Below the pieces are notes generated by a model. The model saw nothing but the letters and a program-made list of their open reading frames with translations. It was not told the origin of the DNA and made no database searches. Shown here piece by piece: positions 49,013 through 61,236 of a stretch of 64,000 nt of DNA (positions are counted from its first letter, which is position 1; the number at the start of each line of letters is the position of its first letter). Location of the stretch: positions 75,126,416-75,190,415 of the forward strand of contig OX375878.1 in assembly GCA_947359465.1 (NCBI GenBank). Direction: 5' to 3'. The DNA comes from Metellina segmentata. Its lineage: Eukaryota > Arthropoda > Arachnida > Araneae > Tetragnathidae. The position numbers and the translations under genes were made by a program.

Positions 49013-50640
49013 TTCAACGGAACATTGTACTTTCAAAATAACTAGAATGGCAATTTTATTGTGTCGTTAAAAAAGAATTTATATCAAACTCTGTAATCAG
49101 ACAACGTCATAAAACATATAGTTGATAAAATTAGTAAAATCCACAATAAAAACATGTATTCATCCGATTGATATTGTTTAACATTCTGATTTTGAAACTT
49201 TTCCTGAGCATCAAATTTCCTTTGATTTCTTTGAGAGTAGTTATGGCGAAGTTGGTGGAGTATTAGCAATCGCAGGGGCACTAGGTTGAAACTTGATCCA
49301 ACCAAAGATCACGTTTAAGAGTAGGCTGGTGCACGTGGTGGCACATGTAGGTGCAGTCGCTGTTGCAAAACCTTAAAAGGGTAGTTCGCGTGGGCTTACG
49401 AATCGACTTGGACTGAATGGCTATTGAAGTGAGTTTCATCATGACTAGTGTTTTTCATCAAGCTGGATAATTACTGTTACCAATCAATAATTTGTACCAC
49501 ATATTGATACATACTTTTTTACCTGCTCTATCTTCTAACTACTTGACATATCTTCTAACCGTGCCATCGAGATAAATACGTTTAAGCTGTGTGCACATAC
49601 TCCGTCTATTTTATTAGAAATACGATGGATAGATGGATTCAACTATCTTGGTATATACAAATAGTACTTGACTAACTTTTCTCAAGTGGATATTGTGAGA
49701 TTAATATGAAAATAAAATATAACTCAACTTTTTTTCGATCAAATCGCTGTTAGCATTTCTTCATGCAGATAGGATAAGAAGTAGGTTATTAGCAAAATCA
49801 TTTTAATTTGCTTGATCATTAAAAAAACAATGGAATGATCATGGCAAAAATCGTTTGCCTAAAAGTACTAAAACTGTAATTCTTTAAAGGAATTCTAAAT
49901 TTTTTTAAATCAACATCTTCCTAGATGTTCGGAACATTTACTTTTTACGTCACACAAATTGTATTTTTTTAAAGAATTCTACAGTAGTTGTGATGTTTTC
50001 CTTTTCCTGGTCATCAAAAAGTTCGAATTGGCCCATCTTGTCCATTACTGTCACGAGTTCTATGAGGATTCAGCGGTTATAAGCCCATTTGCAGAATTAT
50101 ATTCAGTGTTCTGTTACACAACTCCAAGCAATTGCAATTGTTCTGCAGGCATTTTGTCGGAATTTTGAAAACTGCAGTAAAATAAAAAATAGACGTAAAA
50201 AAACAATTATAGGCTAAATATGAATTATGTATTAATAATTAAACACATCAAAATGAATTAACTTTCTTCATTTAAAACCAAGACATACTTTCAGAATTTG
50301 CAATTCTGTCGATAACTTTTGAAGTTAAATATTTTCTCATTGATATAGAAGATGTGTTATTTATAAAGTGTTTGTGGTAATTTGGGCGGTATAGGGAGGT
50401 TGTTCCGTAGCTAGAAAAGAAAAAAGGTGTGTCAAGGAGCGCACTTTGTACTGCAGAACATCATAACATGATTGAAAAAAACAGCCAAATCGCAGTTTTA
50501 AGCACTTTCTGCTCCCGGGGCTATAGGTTAACACTTCGTGTGGTTCTGTAGTGGGATTTTTAAAAACCTTTATGGTTTCCCATATGAATAATATTACGTG
50601 AATGTCTTTGTACGTAACAAACTTGCGTACTTAAAAATTC
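49013..50640. other. Unassigned AT-rich sequence
   Basis: No gene or repeat recognised. Confidence 0.35.
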
Positions 50641-50645
50641 ATCTA

Positions 50646-50782
50646 GTCCCGTAGTATGTTGTCTCGTCGAAGGATTTTGACATTAGTAAAAATGGCCAGA
50701 TCATGATAACGTAAACATCGCCATTAGCAAAATTGGTGAAATCGTTGAAGACATATCTGGCCGAAGCCTCGTGGATGGTTAA
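50646..50782 (+). mobile_element. MITE right half, TTAATCCTCC family
   Basis: 'gtctcgtcgaaggattttg', 'aaatggccagatcatgataa', 'cattagcaaaattggtgaaa', then the terminus 'gaagcctcgtggatggttaa' ending in TTAA. The left terminus is missing. It abuts a truncated SINE, an arrangement also seen at 48625-49012. Confidence 0.6.
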
Positions 50783-50786
50783 GGAT

Positions 50787-50941
50787 GCCAGCTCAGGTGC
50801 TGACCTCGTAATCTGATAGTGGTTCCAAAATTACCTGTTGTTGTCCGTGCATCTTTCTCTTCGGGACTTATTTCTGACCATTGCCAATAACCCGTTGCTA
50901 CTCCAGTGTGACGCAAAATTAAACAACTACCTCCCTACTTA
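50787..50941 (+). mobile_element. SINE, 5'-truncated
   Basis: It starts in the core, 'tgccagctcaggtgctgacc', and runs through 'ctgatagtggttccaaaatt' and 'ccataacccgttgctactc'-like sequence to the tail 'cagtgtgacgcaaaattaaa'. The tRNA head is absent. Confidence 0.82.
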
Positions 50942-51697
50942 CTTTGAGAGATTTTATAAACAAGGCTACCATAATTATTCCTCACGTATCACTTAAAGGG
51001 TATTTTCAAAGAACATTGTTTGTTCATTTTGAAAATTCTGTTGCACTCTATTTTCAAGAGTGTGGAATTGAAAATATTCAAGTCACGTAGCAGGTAAATA
51101 AATTTCATCAACAGTCGAGCGAAAAATCTGTCCAAGAAGAATAACTAACGCATTGAAAAATAATCCACCGAATGAAGGAATATTTTATATACAGAAACTG
51201 GAAAAAAAATGAGGAAGCAATTCTCGAAGATAACCATCACCGATCTGGAAGCGTCTCTTTCTAATTTTGAGACGACCCCTCTGCCTAAGGAGCTCGAATG
51301 CATTCAAAAGCAGCAACTTCTCTTCTTTAACAAAATGTGTCTTCTCTTCTGAATACTGATGAGACTGAAGTCATAACCGCATGTTTCCTTCGCTCCTTCC
51401 AACAATGTAATCGGCAGGGTTTAATTTTTGAGTTGTTTGTTTATTTTTGCCATGGACGTCCGCCTATTTTTAATTCCTGGTTACGCTTCGCCTCATGCCC
51501 ATGTTCTGTATAAGAGAACAGAAATCCAAAGCTCATGCGGAATAACGACTTTTTTTGCCATCAATATTTGCCAGCACGTTTTTTCCATAATCCTGCCTGG
51601 GGGTGTTTTGCGCCAAAGGTTATTATCGTTTGAAAAAAAGGTGGAAGGGGTGTTGAATTTGAGTGAAATTTACAATTGATTTATTCTGAACCGCATT
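50942..51697. other. Unassigned sequence
   Basis: The 83-codon frame at 51428-51679 has no recognised family. Confidence 0.35.
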
Positions 51698-51700
51698 ATG

Positions 51701-51957
51701 AGGGGCTTCGGTGGCCCAGTTCCTGGAGTGTTGAATTGGCGATCAGAGTTAAAAATTGATCCAACCATAGAACTCATAAAATAGGAACTGTTTCACAATA
51801 AATCTGTCAAGGCCCAAATGTTTTCACATTGGCGTTGTGTATAGGGGTGAGTTTGGAAGTGGGGTGTCAGCTCAGGTGTTGCTGTAGACATATGAATCTA
51901 GGTTCAAAAAACGATTTGTCCTCGGATCTTTCCCTGCCTGATTGATTTCGGACAATC
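51701..51957 (+). mobile_element. SINE, first of a head-to-tail pair
   Basis: Head 'ggcttcggtggcccagttcc' and 'gaattggcgatcagag', body 'ttttcacattggcgttgtgt', 'gtgtcagctcaggtgttgct', 'ttgtcctcggatctttccct', then 'gattgatttcggacaatcgc'. It is interrupted there by the next copy, so its final tail is missing. Confidence 0.82.
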
Positions 51958-52257
51958 GCTGGGCAGTGGAAGCCCAGTTCGAAGAGCAACGGTTTAGCAA
52001 TCGGAGGGTTGCGAGTGCCAAACTCTCCAGCCAAAGACCATCGAGTACGAGGGAGCTGGTGCATGTTAAATCTGCCGTGACCTTAAATGTCTTCACTTTG
52101 CAAGGATTGGAGAGAAGGGTGCCTTATCAAGTGTTGACCACGAAATCTGAACGTGGTTCAATATTACGTGGTGTTGTCCTCGGATCTTTCCCTTGGGGAT
52201 TGATTTCGGACCATAGCCCATAACCCGTTGCGTTGTTCAAGAGCAACGTTAATTAAG
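51958..52257 (+). mobile_element. SINE, second of the pair, nearly complete
   Basis: Head 'cagtggaagcccagttcgaa' and 'caacggtttagcaatcggag', then 'gccaaagaccatcgagtacg', 'gggagctggtgcatgttaaa', 'gtgttgaccacgaaatctga', 'attacgtggtgttgtcctcg', tail 'cataacccgttgcgttgttc' and 'acgttaattaagta'. This copy shows the whole family structure best. The 93-codon open frame across it is a by-product. Confidence 0.85.
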
Positions 52258-52269
52258 TATCATAACCAC

Positions 52270-52325
52270 GGGACCCAATAGCCCGTTGTATTGCTCCAGT
52301 GTTATGTAAATTCAATTATCTCACT
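52270..52325 (+). mobile_element. SINE tail fragment
   Basis: 'acccaatagcccgttgtatt', 'gctccagtgttatgtaaatt' is a third SINE tail, and is probably the severed tail of the first copy at 51701 after the second inserted into it. Confidence 0.75.
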
Positions 52326-53632
52326 AGAATATTAAAAAGATCAGATAAAATTAACTTAAAAAATTCTAGTGTTTCAATTTGATTTTACGAAATATTGTTG
52401 CAGTTAGAGCTATTCAAAAAGAAATCCTATATTTTCTCGTTTAATCAAATAGTGAAAATATATTGAGAAAATGCAAGCTTTAAGAGTTGAAATAATTTCT
52501 ATATTTTGTGCCACAAAAGAATTCTGGGTTTGGCACTTTAGATCACAAATAAAGTCGTCATTCCGTCAGAACAGGGGAAATAAATTGTTAAATGGGTAAT
52601 AATTGTTAAAAAATATGTTCATATCGCTTTCAAGCTGATCGAATTTTCTTCGTTGCTTTATTCAATCCATATTAAGTTTCTAGTTTTCATTGATACTCGA
52701 TCATGTTCAATGGTTCGTTCTTAAACACATCAGAAGTAAACAGCTCATCATAAGAGAAAGTAACGTATTCTGTCAGCTTATAAAAGGTTTATTTTTTAAA
52801 AGTTTGATTTTTTCGGGTTTTGGAACGGTTATTGCACAAAGAAAACAACATTTTTAATCATTGAATTTATGAAGAGTACATCATGAGTCTAATTATGTTT
52901 TCTTCTTAGTTGCAATGATGTTCTCTTCATAAGTTAACTCTTATTTTTCCTATGAAGAGAACGTAAGTAAAGAAAGGGTAAAAATAATAGAGCACTAGAG
53001 TACCTTATGTTGAAGCCAGTACTTACCTAAAGGAGTTGTACCCTTTAGATCAACGATGCAATTCTCACATTTGAAGAGTTTTTATTAAACACCACTTAAA
53101 ATATTTTTTTTTGCAATATCTCATTTATTAAAAATGAAAAATACAGTAATTTTTTTTCCTTCTGTCTGCTTTTAGTTTAAGCAAGCAAACTCCAAATTAG
53201 CATCCATAGTTCCTTATACCTATTGAAGTTAGTGTCATTCCACACATTTCATACCTCATGAAATACATATATAACTAATGTAAACATCTTGTGTCCATTA
53301 CATGCATTTTTATCTTCCTAACTTCTTTCATTGCATTCTGTAATCAGAATTCTGAAGTATTTCATTAAGGACGCAAGCTCCTCCGTGTATTTTTGACTTT
53401 ACCACGTTATACCTTTAGTTGAAGTCAAGCATATTTAAACTTAGCGTCATAGTTAGAGAAATAATCTCTAAGGAATGTTTTCAATTGCCATTCTTAAAAT
53501 CATCGTACGTAAACTAAGAAGAATCGGTATGCATCGAATCGAGAAAAAGTTGAAAAGAACAGATTGCTAGAGTATCTCAAGCTGAAGCCAAGTTGATTTA
53601 CAAGTAATGACGATTTCTGCAATTGTTGCTGG
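52326..53632. other. Unassigned AT-rich sequence
   Basis: No gene or repeat recognised. Confidence 0.35.
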
Positions 53633-53633
53633 T

Positions 53634-53942
53634 AAGTAATTAATTAACATCCCACTGGAGCAACACATTGAGCTACTGGAGATAGTCCGGTATGAATCCC
53701 TAAAAGAAAGATCAAGGACAATACCACGTAAGTTTGAACCACAGTCAGATGACGAGGTTCAACACCTGAGCTGGAACACAACTCTCCAAACTTCCACATC
53801 ACGCCAATGCGAGGCCATTTGAGGCCACGACAGATGTAACGTGCATTAGCCCCCTTGTAATTGACGATCTTTGGCTGGACGGTTTGAACCTTCAAACCTC
53901 CAGTTTCTAATCCACTACTCTTCCAACTGGGCTACCGTGACC
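53634..53942 (-). mobile_element. tRNA-derived SINE, full length
   Basis: Minus-strand order: 'ggtcacggtagcccagttgg' (A box), 'gagtagtggattagaaactg', 'gaaggttcaaaccgtccagc' (B box), 'caaagatcgtcaattacaag', 'gtggaagtttggagagttgt', 'ccagctcaggtgttgaacct', 'cgtcatctgactgtggttca', tail 'gctccagtgggatgttaatt'. The 83-codon frame inside (53644-53895) is a SINE by-product. Confidence 0.88.
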
Positions 53943-54023
53943 ACCTAATAGGAGTTTAAGAATTATCCTTTGTTATTGTTAAATACTGTCAATGTTTCTG
54001 ATGAGTCTCTTACTAAATTAGCA

Positions 54024-54445
54024 TGTAATGCTTTTAAATACGCAATACTGTTATTAAGGGCGGATATATTTGCAATAATTTTCAAATAACGGATTTCTTT
54101 TGAATACTCATTACTTCAAGAATATGGAATAACAAAAGTAATTCAGACACGAAAGACGATTCAGTAATGCTTTTAAATACGCAATACTGTTATTAAGGGC
54201 GGATATATTTGTAATTTTCAAAAAACGGATTTCTTTTGAATACTCATTACTTCAAGAATATGGAATAACAAAAGTAATTCAAACACGAAAGACGATTCAG
54301 TAATGCGACTCAGTAATGCTTTTAAATACGCAATACTATTATTAAGGGCGGATATATTTTCAATTTTCAAAAAAACGGATTTCTTTTGAATACTCATTAC
54401 TTCAAGAATATGGAATAACAAAAGTAATTCAAACACAAAAGAACC
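54024..54445 (+). repeat. ~139-149-bp tandem repeat, three copies
   Basis: 'cttttaaatacgcaatactg' or its variant starts units at 54031, 54170 and 54319. Each runs through 'aagggcggatatattt', 'acggatttcttttgaatac' and 'aagaatatggaataacaaaa'. The second unit has a 10-bp insertion ('aatgcgactc'). Copies are over 95% alike by eye. Confidence 0.93.
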
Positions 54446-54679
54446 AATTCAAAAATTAAAAAAAAAATCTTCAGAACTTTCATTGTGATTTGCAAATAAC
54501 TACACTTAAGGTAATGAGGAGTACTGCAGAACACACTTTCCTCCAGAACACGGTGCCCAAACTGCTGTACAATCGCATCCAAGTGCGATGATATCTGTAA
54601 TACATCGCATCCTATTTGTTTTCCACTAATGGATTGGACCACCGGAAGATCACATCTTCAACCAAATCTACCCAAAACA
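54446..54679. other. Unassigned sequence
   Basis: Nothing recognised. Confidence 0.35.
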
Positions 54680-55090
54680 TGCATCTGGTAATTGCAAATT
54701 TTCATCCAGGGTCGCTTTTTGAGATCACCGATCACTCCGCGGACTTATGAAGTCGCGCTCAATTAGTGCTGATAATCGAGCTCATCTCCATAAATATCCT
54801 GACAAATGTCGCCGCCGTGTTGCAGCCCGCTCGTTTTGTTACACGCTGAGCGAGCTAGACATTGTGTGTGTCCGCTCGATGATTTATTACCAGTGACGCA
54901 GATCATCGGCTGGGAGGATGATTGTGGTCTCGCAGAGTGAAATAAAGGGATTTATGCATTGCTAAACCCTCTAAAGACGCCCGCTCAAGCAGTCAGTCAC
55001 GCGAACCCGGCCTCGCTCAGCGTTATTGCGTTTTGATAGGTTTTGAATGGACTCCCGATAGCTCGGGAGAATTAAACGCTTGGGGAAAGG
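54680..55090. other. GC-rich gene-free island, best candidate for a conserved regulatory element
   Basis: It stands out sharply from AT-rich flanks, is free of the window's repeats and low-complexity runs, and has no long open frame. It contains 'gcgctcaattagtgctgataa' type AT cores, 'ccataaatatcctgac' and 'gatgatttattaccagtg', patterns common in homeodomain- or bHLH-rich enhancers. A function cannot be shown from one sequence. Confidence 0.35.
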
Positions 55091-55363
55091 GAATCTGAGT
55101 TTCTGCATTTTTTGACTCATGGAGTGTGTTGATTGATACCGATATTGATGTAAAAAAGCATTTCTTTGAACTATTCTGCCGTGACGTAGTCAAGAAAGCA
55201 GTAACTTAAAGTTCAGTCATTTTGGTGAGCTGCCATGGCTAAAGGGGTTTCACTACGGTAGGTGGATTACCTAAATGCAAAAGTTTGTTCTTATAATGAC
55301 TGTGATAGCGAGAAAAACTGAAGATAACTGTAAATTACCCTCAATGCACTTCTCTCTTCTATG
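55091..55363. other. Unassigned sequence
   Basis: Nothing recognised. Confidence 0.35.
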
Positions 55364-55476
55364 TCAGCAAAACTTTCCTTGCATTTTCTGTGTGTATTAT
55401 TTGGTCTTCCTCCTTGTATTTACACAGCTCGGCCATATATGACCCTTGTGCCATAAAACTCAATGAACCAACTATC
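55364..55476 (+). repeat. Dispersed repeat, 'tatgtcagtaaaactttc' family
   Basis: 'tatgtcagcaaaactttcct', then 'tgtgtgtattatttggtct', 'acacagctcggccatatatg', 'acccttgtgccataaaac', in the same order as at 33893 and as the reverse complement of the window's right end. Confidence 0.7.
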
Positions 55477-57270
55477 AATCACTATGTGTTGACTGTCAGG
55501 CGCTCGTCTTGACTTCAGAGGGATTGAGAAAGTGTTTATAATAGTTCATGTTTTAGAAATTTGAGGTAAAGTTTATTTCCCTTTGAACTTCAGAAAACCC
55601 TGATTCAACAATCGTTCTGATTATTCAAGATGTGTGTTTTAAGAAAAATTAAAAACAAGACTTTGGTTTGGGCATATGGATGTTGTTATATAGAAACTGG
55701 TAGATTGAAGTGCTATTTCTTCCGAGTTCAAATATCGCATGTGCCGTAGCCGGGTTGACTGCTTAAAGTTTCCTAGTTTCTTCAAGGTGACACGCGTAAA
55801 CTGGGGACAGCTTCCCCAAAGACATATCTATACGCAGCTCAAGGTGGATGTGATGTGGCAGAACCTTCCATGGTGTCCAGGTGTAATATTGAGATTGCCA
55901 AGTTCTCGCCAAAAAATGGTGGATGCCTAAAGGTTTGTGCGCATTAAATTTATGTACACATTTTACAATGGAGAATGGTGAAGCATTCACTCTATAATCG
56001 TATCCTAACACCCGGACCTTTGTATTTAAAGCTGAGGACACAAAAAAAGTTCAGGTATATTACACATGTCTATTAAATATACCTTACTTTTAGCATAATA
56101 TCACCAAAACAGTTACTTGATTCCACTATCCGCTTTGATGTTACGTTATGAAAAAGGATGGAATTTTATCCCTCTTGAAGGGGTTACATATATGAACCGT
56201 CATGCTCAACTTGGAGTAAATGCTTGACAATCACAGCATTACTGTTTATACCTCCCACCACGTCTTCAATCATAATCCTAGTTTCCAATAGCAAATAAAG
56301 CGAAAACCCCAAGTTCGGGGACATACCATTGATACCTGGGGTATACCTTATGAGAAAACAGAGCACCGAACTAACAATTGATGTTCTAATCATACTGTTA
56401 TCTAGTTTTGAGCAAAGATTTCAAGATTATATTATGAAATTTTTAGTTGAATTTGAGATCATATTATCCAGTGTTAAGTATAAATTACTTATATATACAG
56501 GATTTAACAACCGTCAACTCACATAGAACTGTGGATACTATTTTTTTTTCGACAAGCACGGTATTTACCCTGTTCAAATAGTTTTCCCGTCTCAAGAATA
56601 TTCTTCTGACAAGTACTAATAAATGCACTCTAAGCAGCTCATCCACATCTTTACTTCGCGACCCAATTCCGGGTAACTTTTACTCGCTACAGTACATTTC
56701 AGATGATGCTTTTCTCATGGATTAAGAAAATATATTTCAAATACTCAGTGTTCAACGAGGCCATGCGTGCTGACTTTGCTCTTACTTTCCGTTTTGCAGC
56801 TTTTTATAAAAACAGTGAGAATATTCTTAACTTTGAAGTTAGAACAGAGGCTGCACGTATGAAATTGAAAAGAATTCGTGAGGACTCATCCTACTCATGA
56901 CTGATTCGCCATTAGGTAACCTGATGCCTTTCTGCAACCAAAAAAAGACCAGACTTCTCTCAAGGCAGTAGGTACTTGAAGCCAATGAAGATAAAATCCT
57001 CTGTGCCCTATATGCAATTCAGCTCAGGCCTCATCTCCTGTCTCGGCTGTCCCTCAGGCCAGCTTATTCACCATTCTGAGTTGGGTTTTGAGGGCCTGCA
57101 GTCCCACGGGCTAATAGACTTGGTGGGATCTTTTATTTATGCCTAGGGTGATAGGTAACAATATAATTTTATAGTCAAACGTAGTCTTATAACTCCTGAT
57201 ACAGCTGAACTTGGAATATCCAAGCTCCGATTAATCAAGTGTCCGTGTTATCTAAGACAAATTAGGTGCA
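55477..57270. other. Unassigned sequence
   Basis: Several frames of 60-92 codons (for example 55739-55930 plus and 55763-56041 minus, which overlap each other) show no known family. No shared repeat. Confidence 0.35.
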
Positions 57271-57271
57271 T

Positions 57272-57473
57272 TTAATCCTCCTGGTGGAGGACGAGATATT
57301 TCTTCATTAGAAAAAATTAATCACTTTTTGATAAACGAGATATCTTGTCCTCAAAAAAAATTGACCAGATTTTCATTTTGTCGACATAAAACAATTGAAG
57401 ATATCTCATCATTAGCAAAATTGGTCAGATCTTAATGAACAAGATATCTAATAGAAACCAACTGGAGGATTAA
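57272..57473 (+). mobile_element. MITE of the TTAATCCTCC family, best-preserved copy
   Basis: 202 bp. Left end 'ttaatcctcctggtgg', right end 'accaactggaggattaa', inverted copies of each other. TTAA at both edges fits a TTAA target as used by piggyBac-type transposases, or forms part of the terminus. Internal 'gacgagatatttcttcatta', 'aaacgagatatcttgtcctc', 'gatatctcatcattagcaaa' and 'gaacaagatatctaatag' are spaced palindromic GATATC units. No coding capacity, so it would be mobilised by another element's enzyme. Confidence 0.85.
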
Positions 57474-59030
57474 GCAAAATTTTGAAAATGAGGATCCACA
57501 CTTTGTCTGAAACTGTTCCGATTAGAATCTGTTGGGTATTTTTCAAGAGATTTTACGAGGTTGTACGTGACTCAAGTACAGATTTACCGTAAAGTTGTCA
57601 ATATTATTTCCTACCGTGACACAGATCCAAGTATGCAAGACTATTCCTAATCTTAGCCTTATGAATATTTCATTAGGAGTAGAGGAAACAAGTAGTACAA
57701 TAATCTTTCTGAATTTTGTATGCTGTTTCGTGTTACTATGACCTTATCACCCGAGTTTCTTGTTATCCGAGGTGGCCTAGGTCCAAAATTACTTCTGATA
57801 TTCAAGGTTATATTTTTCTTTAAAATGACAGATGAAAATATATTAAAAACGCATAGAGTAATTATATCCCACCGAAGTTGAAACCGTTGTGGCCACCGTT
57901 AAATGGAAACATAACTGATTACCTTCGAACAATAAATGGTCTGTCGAGTCCAATTTACAGCGTATAAAACTTCTCGTTGACGCTTTCACGGCTAACTATG
58001 TATATATTTTGCAGTCATTGGGACGTAGCGGCACGTATATAGAGACCCTACCGAACACCATCTGTTGCAGAGTCTGTTGTAACAAAGGATTGACCTGATC
58101 AAGAGCAAACCACGCGTGATCGTTTGAGCAGAGAAGCGAACAATTTTCGTAACACCGAATGTGGAATTCACGTAGCACAGGGATAGAACATCTTTGTAAT
58201 GAAAAGTATAATTTCTATTTGAATTTGGTTAGTCGATTTTTATGAAAAAAATAGTTCTTTGGGGAAATTTTTCATGTTTGTCCGAAATAGTAGTGGATTG
58301 GGCGAGTAAATTTTCTTTTTATATTTAATTTGCATTAAAATATCTAACCTTTTCTTATATGTTGACATCAATTATATAAAAAGTGCAAATTAAAAAAAAA
58401 TTACCAACATAAAATATTTTTTTTCTGATACAGTAGGCCAGCGTAATAGCCGATTTTCTAGCATCCGTCCTTTAGTTGTTGGCTCGATATGGGATGGGTG
58501 TTGGAAGTGGTTCGGAATGCGCTTTGACCAGTAGATCTCGGTCTAATTAGCCCTGGTGTAAACAAAAACGACTGTGGATAGACAAATCAAACGGATGGAG
58601 TGTTAAAAAATGTATCGTTTTTGCATAAAGAATAGAAAAATCATGCTTTACAAGTTATTTACAAATTTTGTATTTTATTGATTTTGATGGATAGCTTTAA
58701 ATCAAAAATGTATAATCGTGCCAGAGTAAAACGTCATCTCCAATTTTGATATATGTTCTAATAAATTATAAGTAGAGGTAATTTGTGTAAATTTTTTTAT
58801 TGGAAAACAATAAGCATTAAATAAGTAATGAATTTAAAGTCGTTGAAATATTTTTGTACATTTTTGATAAAGTACAAAACGGAGATTTCCATTAATTGTA
58901 AAATAACAGAAAAGCTCTTTTATCGTATCAAAAGAAAGGTAAGATTAAAATAGGATGCTACTTAGGTTACATTTTTAAGTAGAAAGTTTTATTTTACAAG
59001 AATTAAAAAATTGAAGGAAATATACTAAAC
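57474..59030. other. Unassigned sequence
   Basis: No gene recognised. 58435-58610 is GC-richer and has 'attagccctggtgtaaac', faintly like the dispersed repeat at 22355. Confidence 0.35.
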
Positions 59031-59046
59031 ACACACACACACACAC
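59031..59046. repeat. (AC)n microsatellite
   Basis: Eight AC dinucleotides. Confidence 0.9.
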
Positions 59047-61236
59047 CTATACTTTAACATCTTTCTAGCAATATACTGCTCATAACTATTTAAAATGGTC
59101 TTGGATTAAGAATTTTACTAACCTCTTCTAGTTAAGAAATTAATAATACTAAAATGTACAGTTTTTAATATATACTACTTGGACATAATAATTGCTAACT
59201 TTAAGCTAAGAAGAAAAGTGTACGTTATATATCCGTAAACAGGGCTACTTTTAATATAATCAGTATAATAAAATAACAATTATTCCCATCCTTATAAACA
59301 AAATATATTATTTTTCTTGTAAAAATCGAATACCTTTTTATCAACTCCTTCCAGATAAAAACGAATAATGCTAAAATATGATTACTCTAAAACAGAATTG
59401 GAAAAGCAAAATATTAATTCATTATGAAAAAAAAAAAAAAACTAATTTACCGGCAAATGAAAAACAACATTTAAATTAAAATACTGTTTTCTTTTCGTAA
59501 GCAAAATGACCATAGAATGTAGATAAATTTATTAAAACATTTGGAAAATGATTACATAAAATGAAAAGAAAAATCATAAAAAGTGAAAACGCGTTTTATT
59601 CGTGTTGGAAATATTGTTTAATTTTTTTCGCAGCTTTTAATGAAAAAGTTATTCTACATTTAGATTGGAAATAGTAATATATTTATTTATCTAATTAGTA
59701 AATAAAAGTAATCTGGCATAAAAAATACAGGATCTCAGAATCATTTGCAAAAACTTTTTTTTACACTATCAAAGATAAAATTAACTCTGCAAAGTGTTTA
59801 TTGCTTCTCATTAGCGCAGGAAAACCCCATTACTTATATTAAGAACACTCCAAGCATTACAACCTGAATCCATTTGGTACCTTTAATGCCTGCAAAAAGA
59901 GTTTGATTAATTAAATGAGTTAATTTTTTGGTTATACGAATATTATCGTGGATTGCACATAAACATATTGGCTTGTTAAAACAGTAAAATTCATTAAATT
60001 CATTTAAAATATAAAATTTTTTTAAGATCATATTAATAAATTGCTTAACACTACTCATACATAAAGCTTTTAACTAGGAAGTAGTTAAAATTCAAGTAAT
60101 GGAAAAGCAAAGGTAAAAAAATTCTCATAAAATTCCATTGAAATTAAATATAAATAAAAATATTTTATCAAGCACGACGTTACTGTAACGTAAAAGCCTT
60201 TTCTGATATGTCTCAAAGGAAGTTTTTACGCATTCTAACATTTGATTAAATTAAAACTTTCTTTCCAAAACATTTTCCAGGAACGTAAACAGGACAAATT
60301 ACGGTTACACAAATTAAATAAATCAATAAAAAACATGAAGAAATCGTGCTTTTGTTTTATCAAGGGACGCAGGACAAGGAGATAGATAGATTTAATTAAG
60401 ATATTGATTTGAATTTTTATTTACGTGTAAGTGTATTGAACAAAACTGTAAACAGTGTCAAATTATCATTCTTAATTTAATGCAAACATGACAAAGTAGT
60501 ACTTTTTTATGCTGTCAATTAAATTTATCGACTTTTACATTAAATTCTTCGCGTAAATTAATAAAGTAAAAAGCTAAATAAAATTCAGGCACTTGAAGCT
60601 TGAAGCAAAGCGCTAGGGTAGCTAAAATTTTCCAATGCCAGCATTTAATAGAAAACTATGTAAGTCTTGGGTGGTTCCACTTTATTGATTATGATAGTAA
60701 TGTACTTTGCTGTTTAAGAAGAATTGCAAATGCAATTAACGTTTTATTTATGTATGAAATAGTAGTAATATTAGAATATATGTAATTAAAAAAAGAGAGA
60801 GAGAATGATAATCACTATTTATGTACCTAAAACAAAGCATGTAAGGTATATGTAAAATAAGTATGAAGTATGAATAAGCTATGTCACGTTTGTGTGTAGG
60901 AAAGTTATAAATATATATTCCTTCTATCTTTCTTTTTCTTTGAAAAAGTTAAATTAAATAAAAAATGGTTTGAGCATGCAGCGAAATTATTTGTACATGT
61001 TTTTGTGACAACAATAGCTTAAGTACTCTGAACAAATATTCGTCTAAACATCATAACCTAACATTGCTTCAAGTGTATTCAAAGAAGCATTTATACTTAA
61101 TAGAGAATTTATGTTTTTTACGAATTTTTATTAGTTTAATATGATATTTTAGTTTGATATGATTTCAAATTGCAAAAGATCCTCAATACTTGAAATAATG
61201 TAATTCACTCTGTAAATCGGGTATCACATTGTGTCG
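59047..61236. other. Unassigned, very AT-rich sequence
   Basis: Long A- and T-rich stretch, with an A-run near 59428-59440. No gene or shared repeat. Confidence 0.4.
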
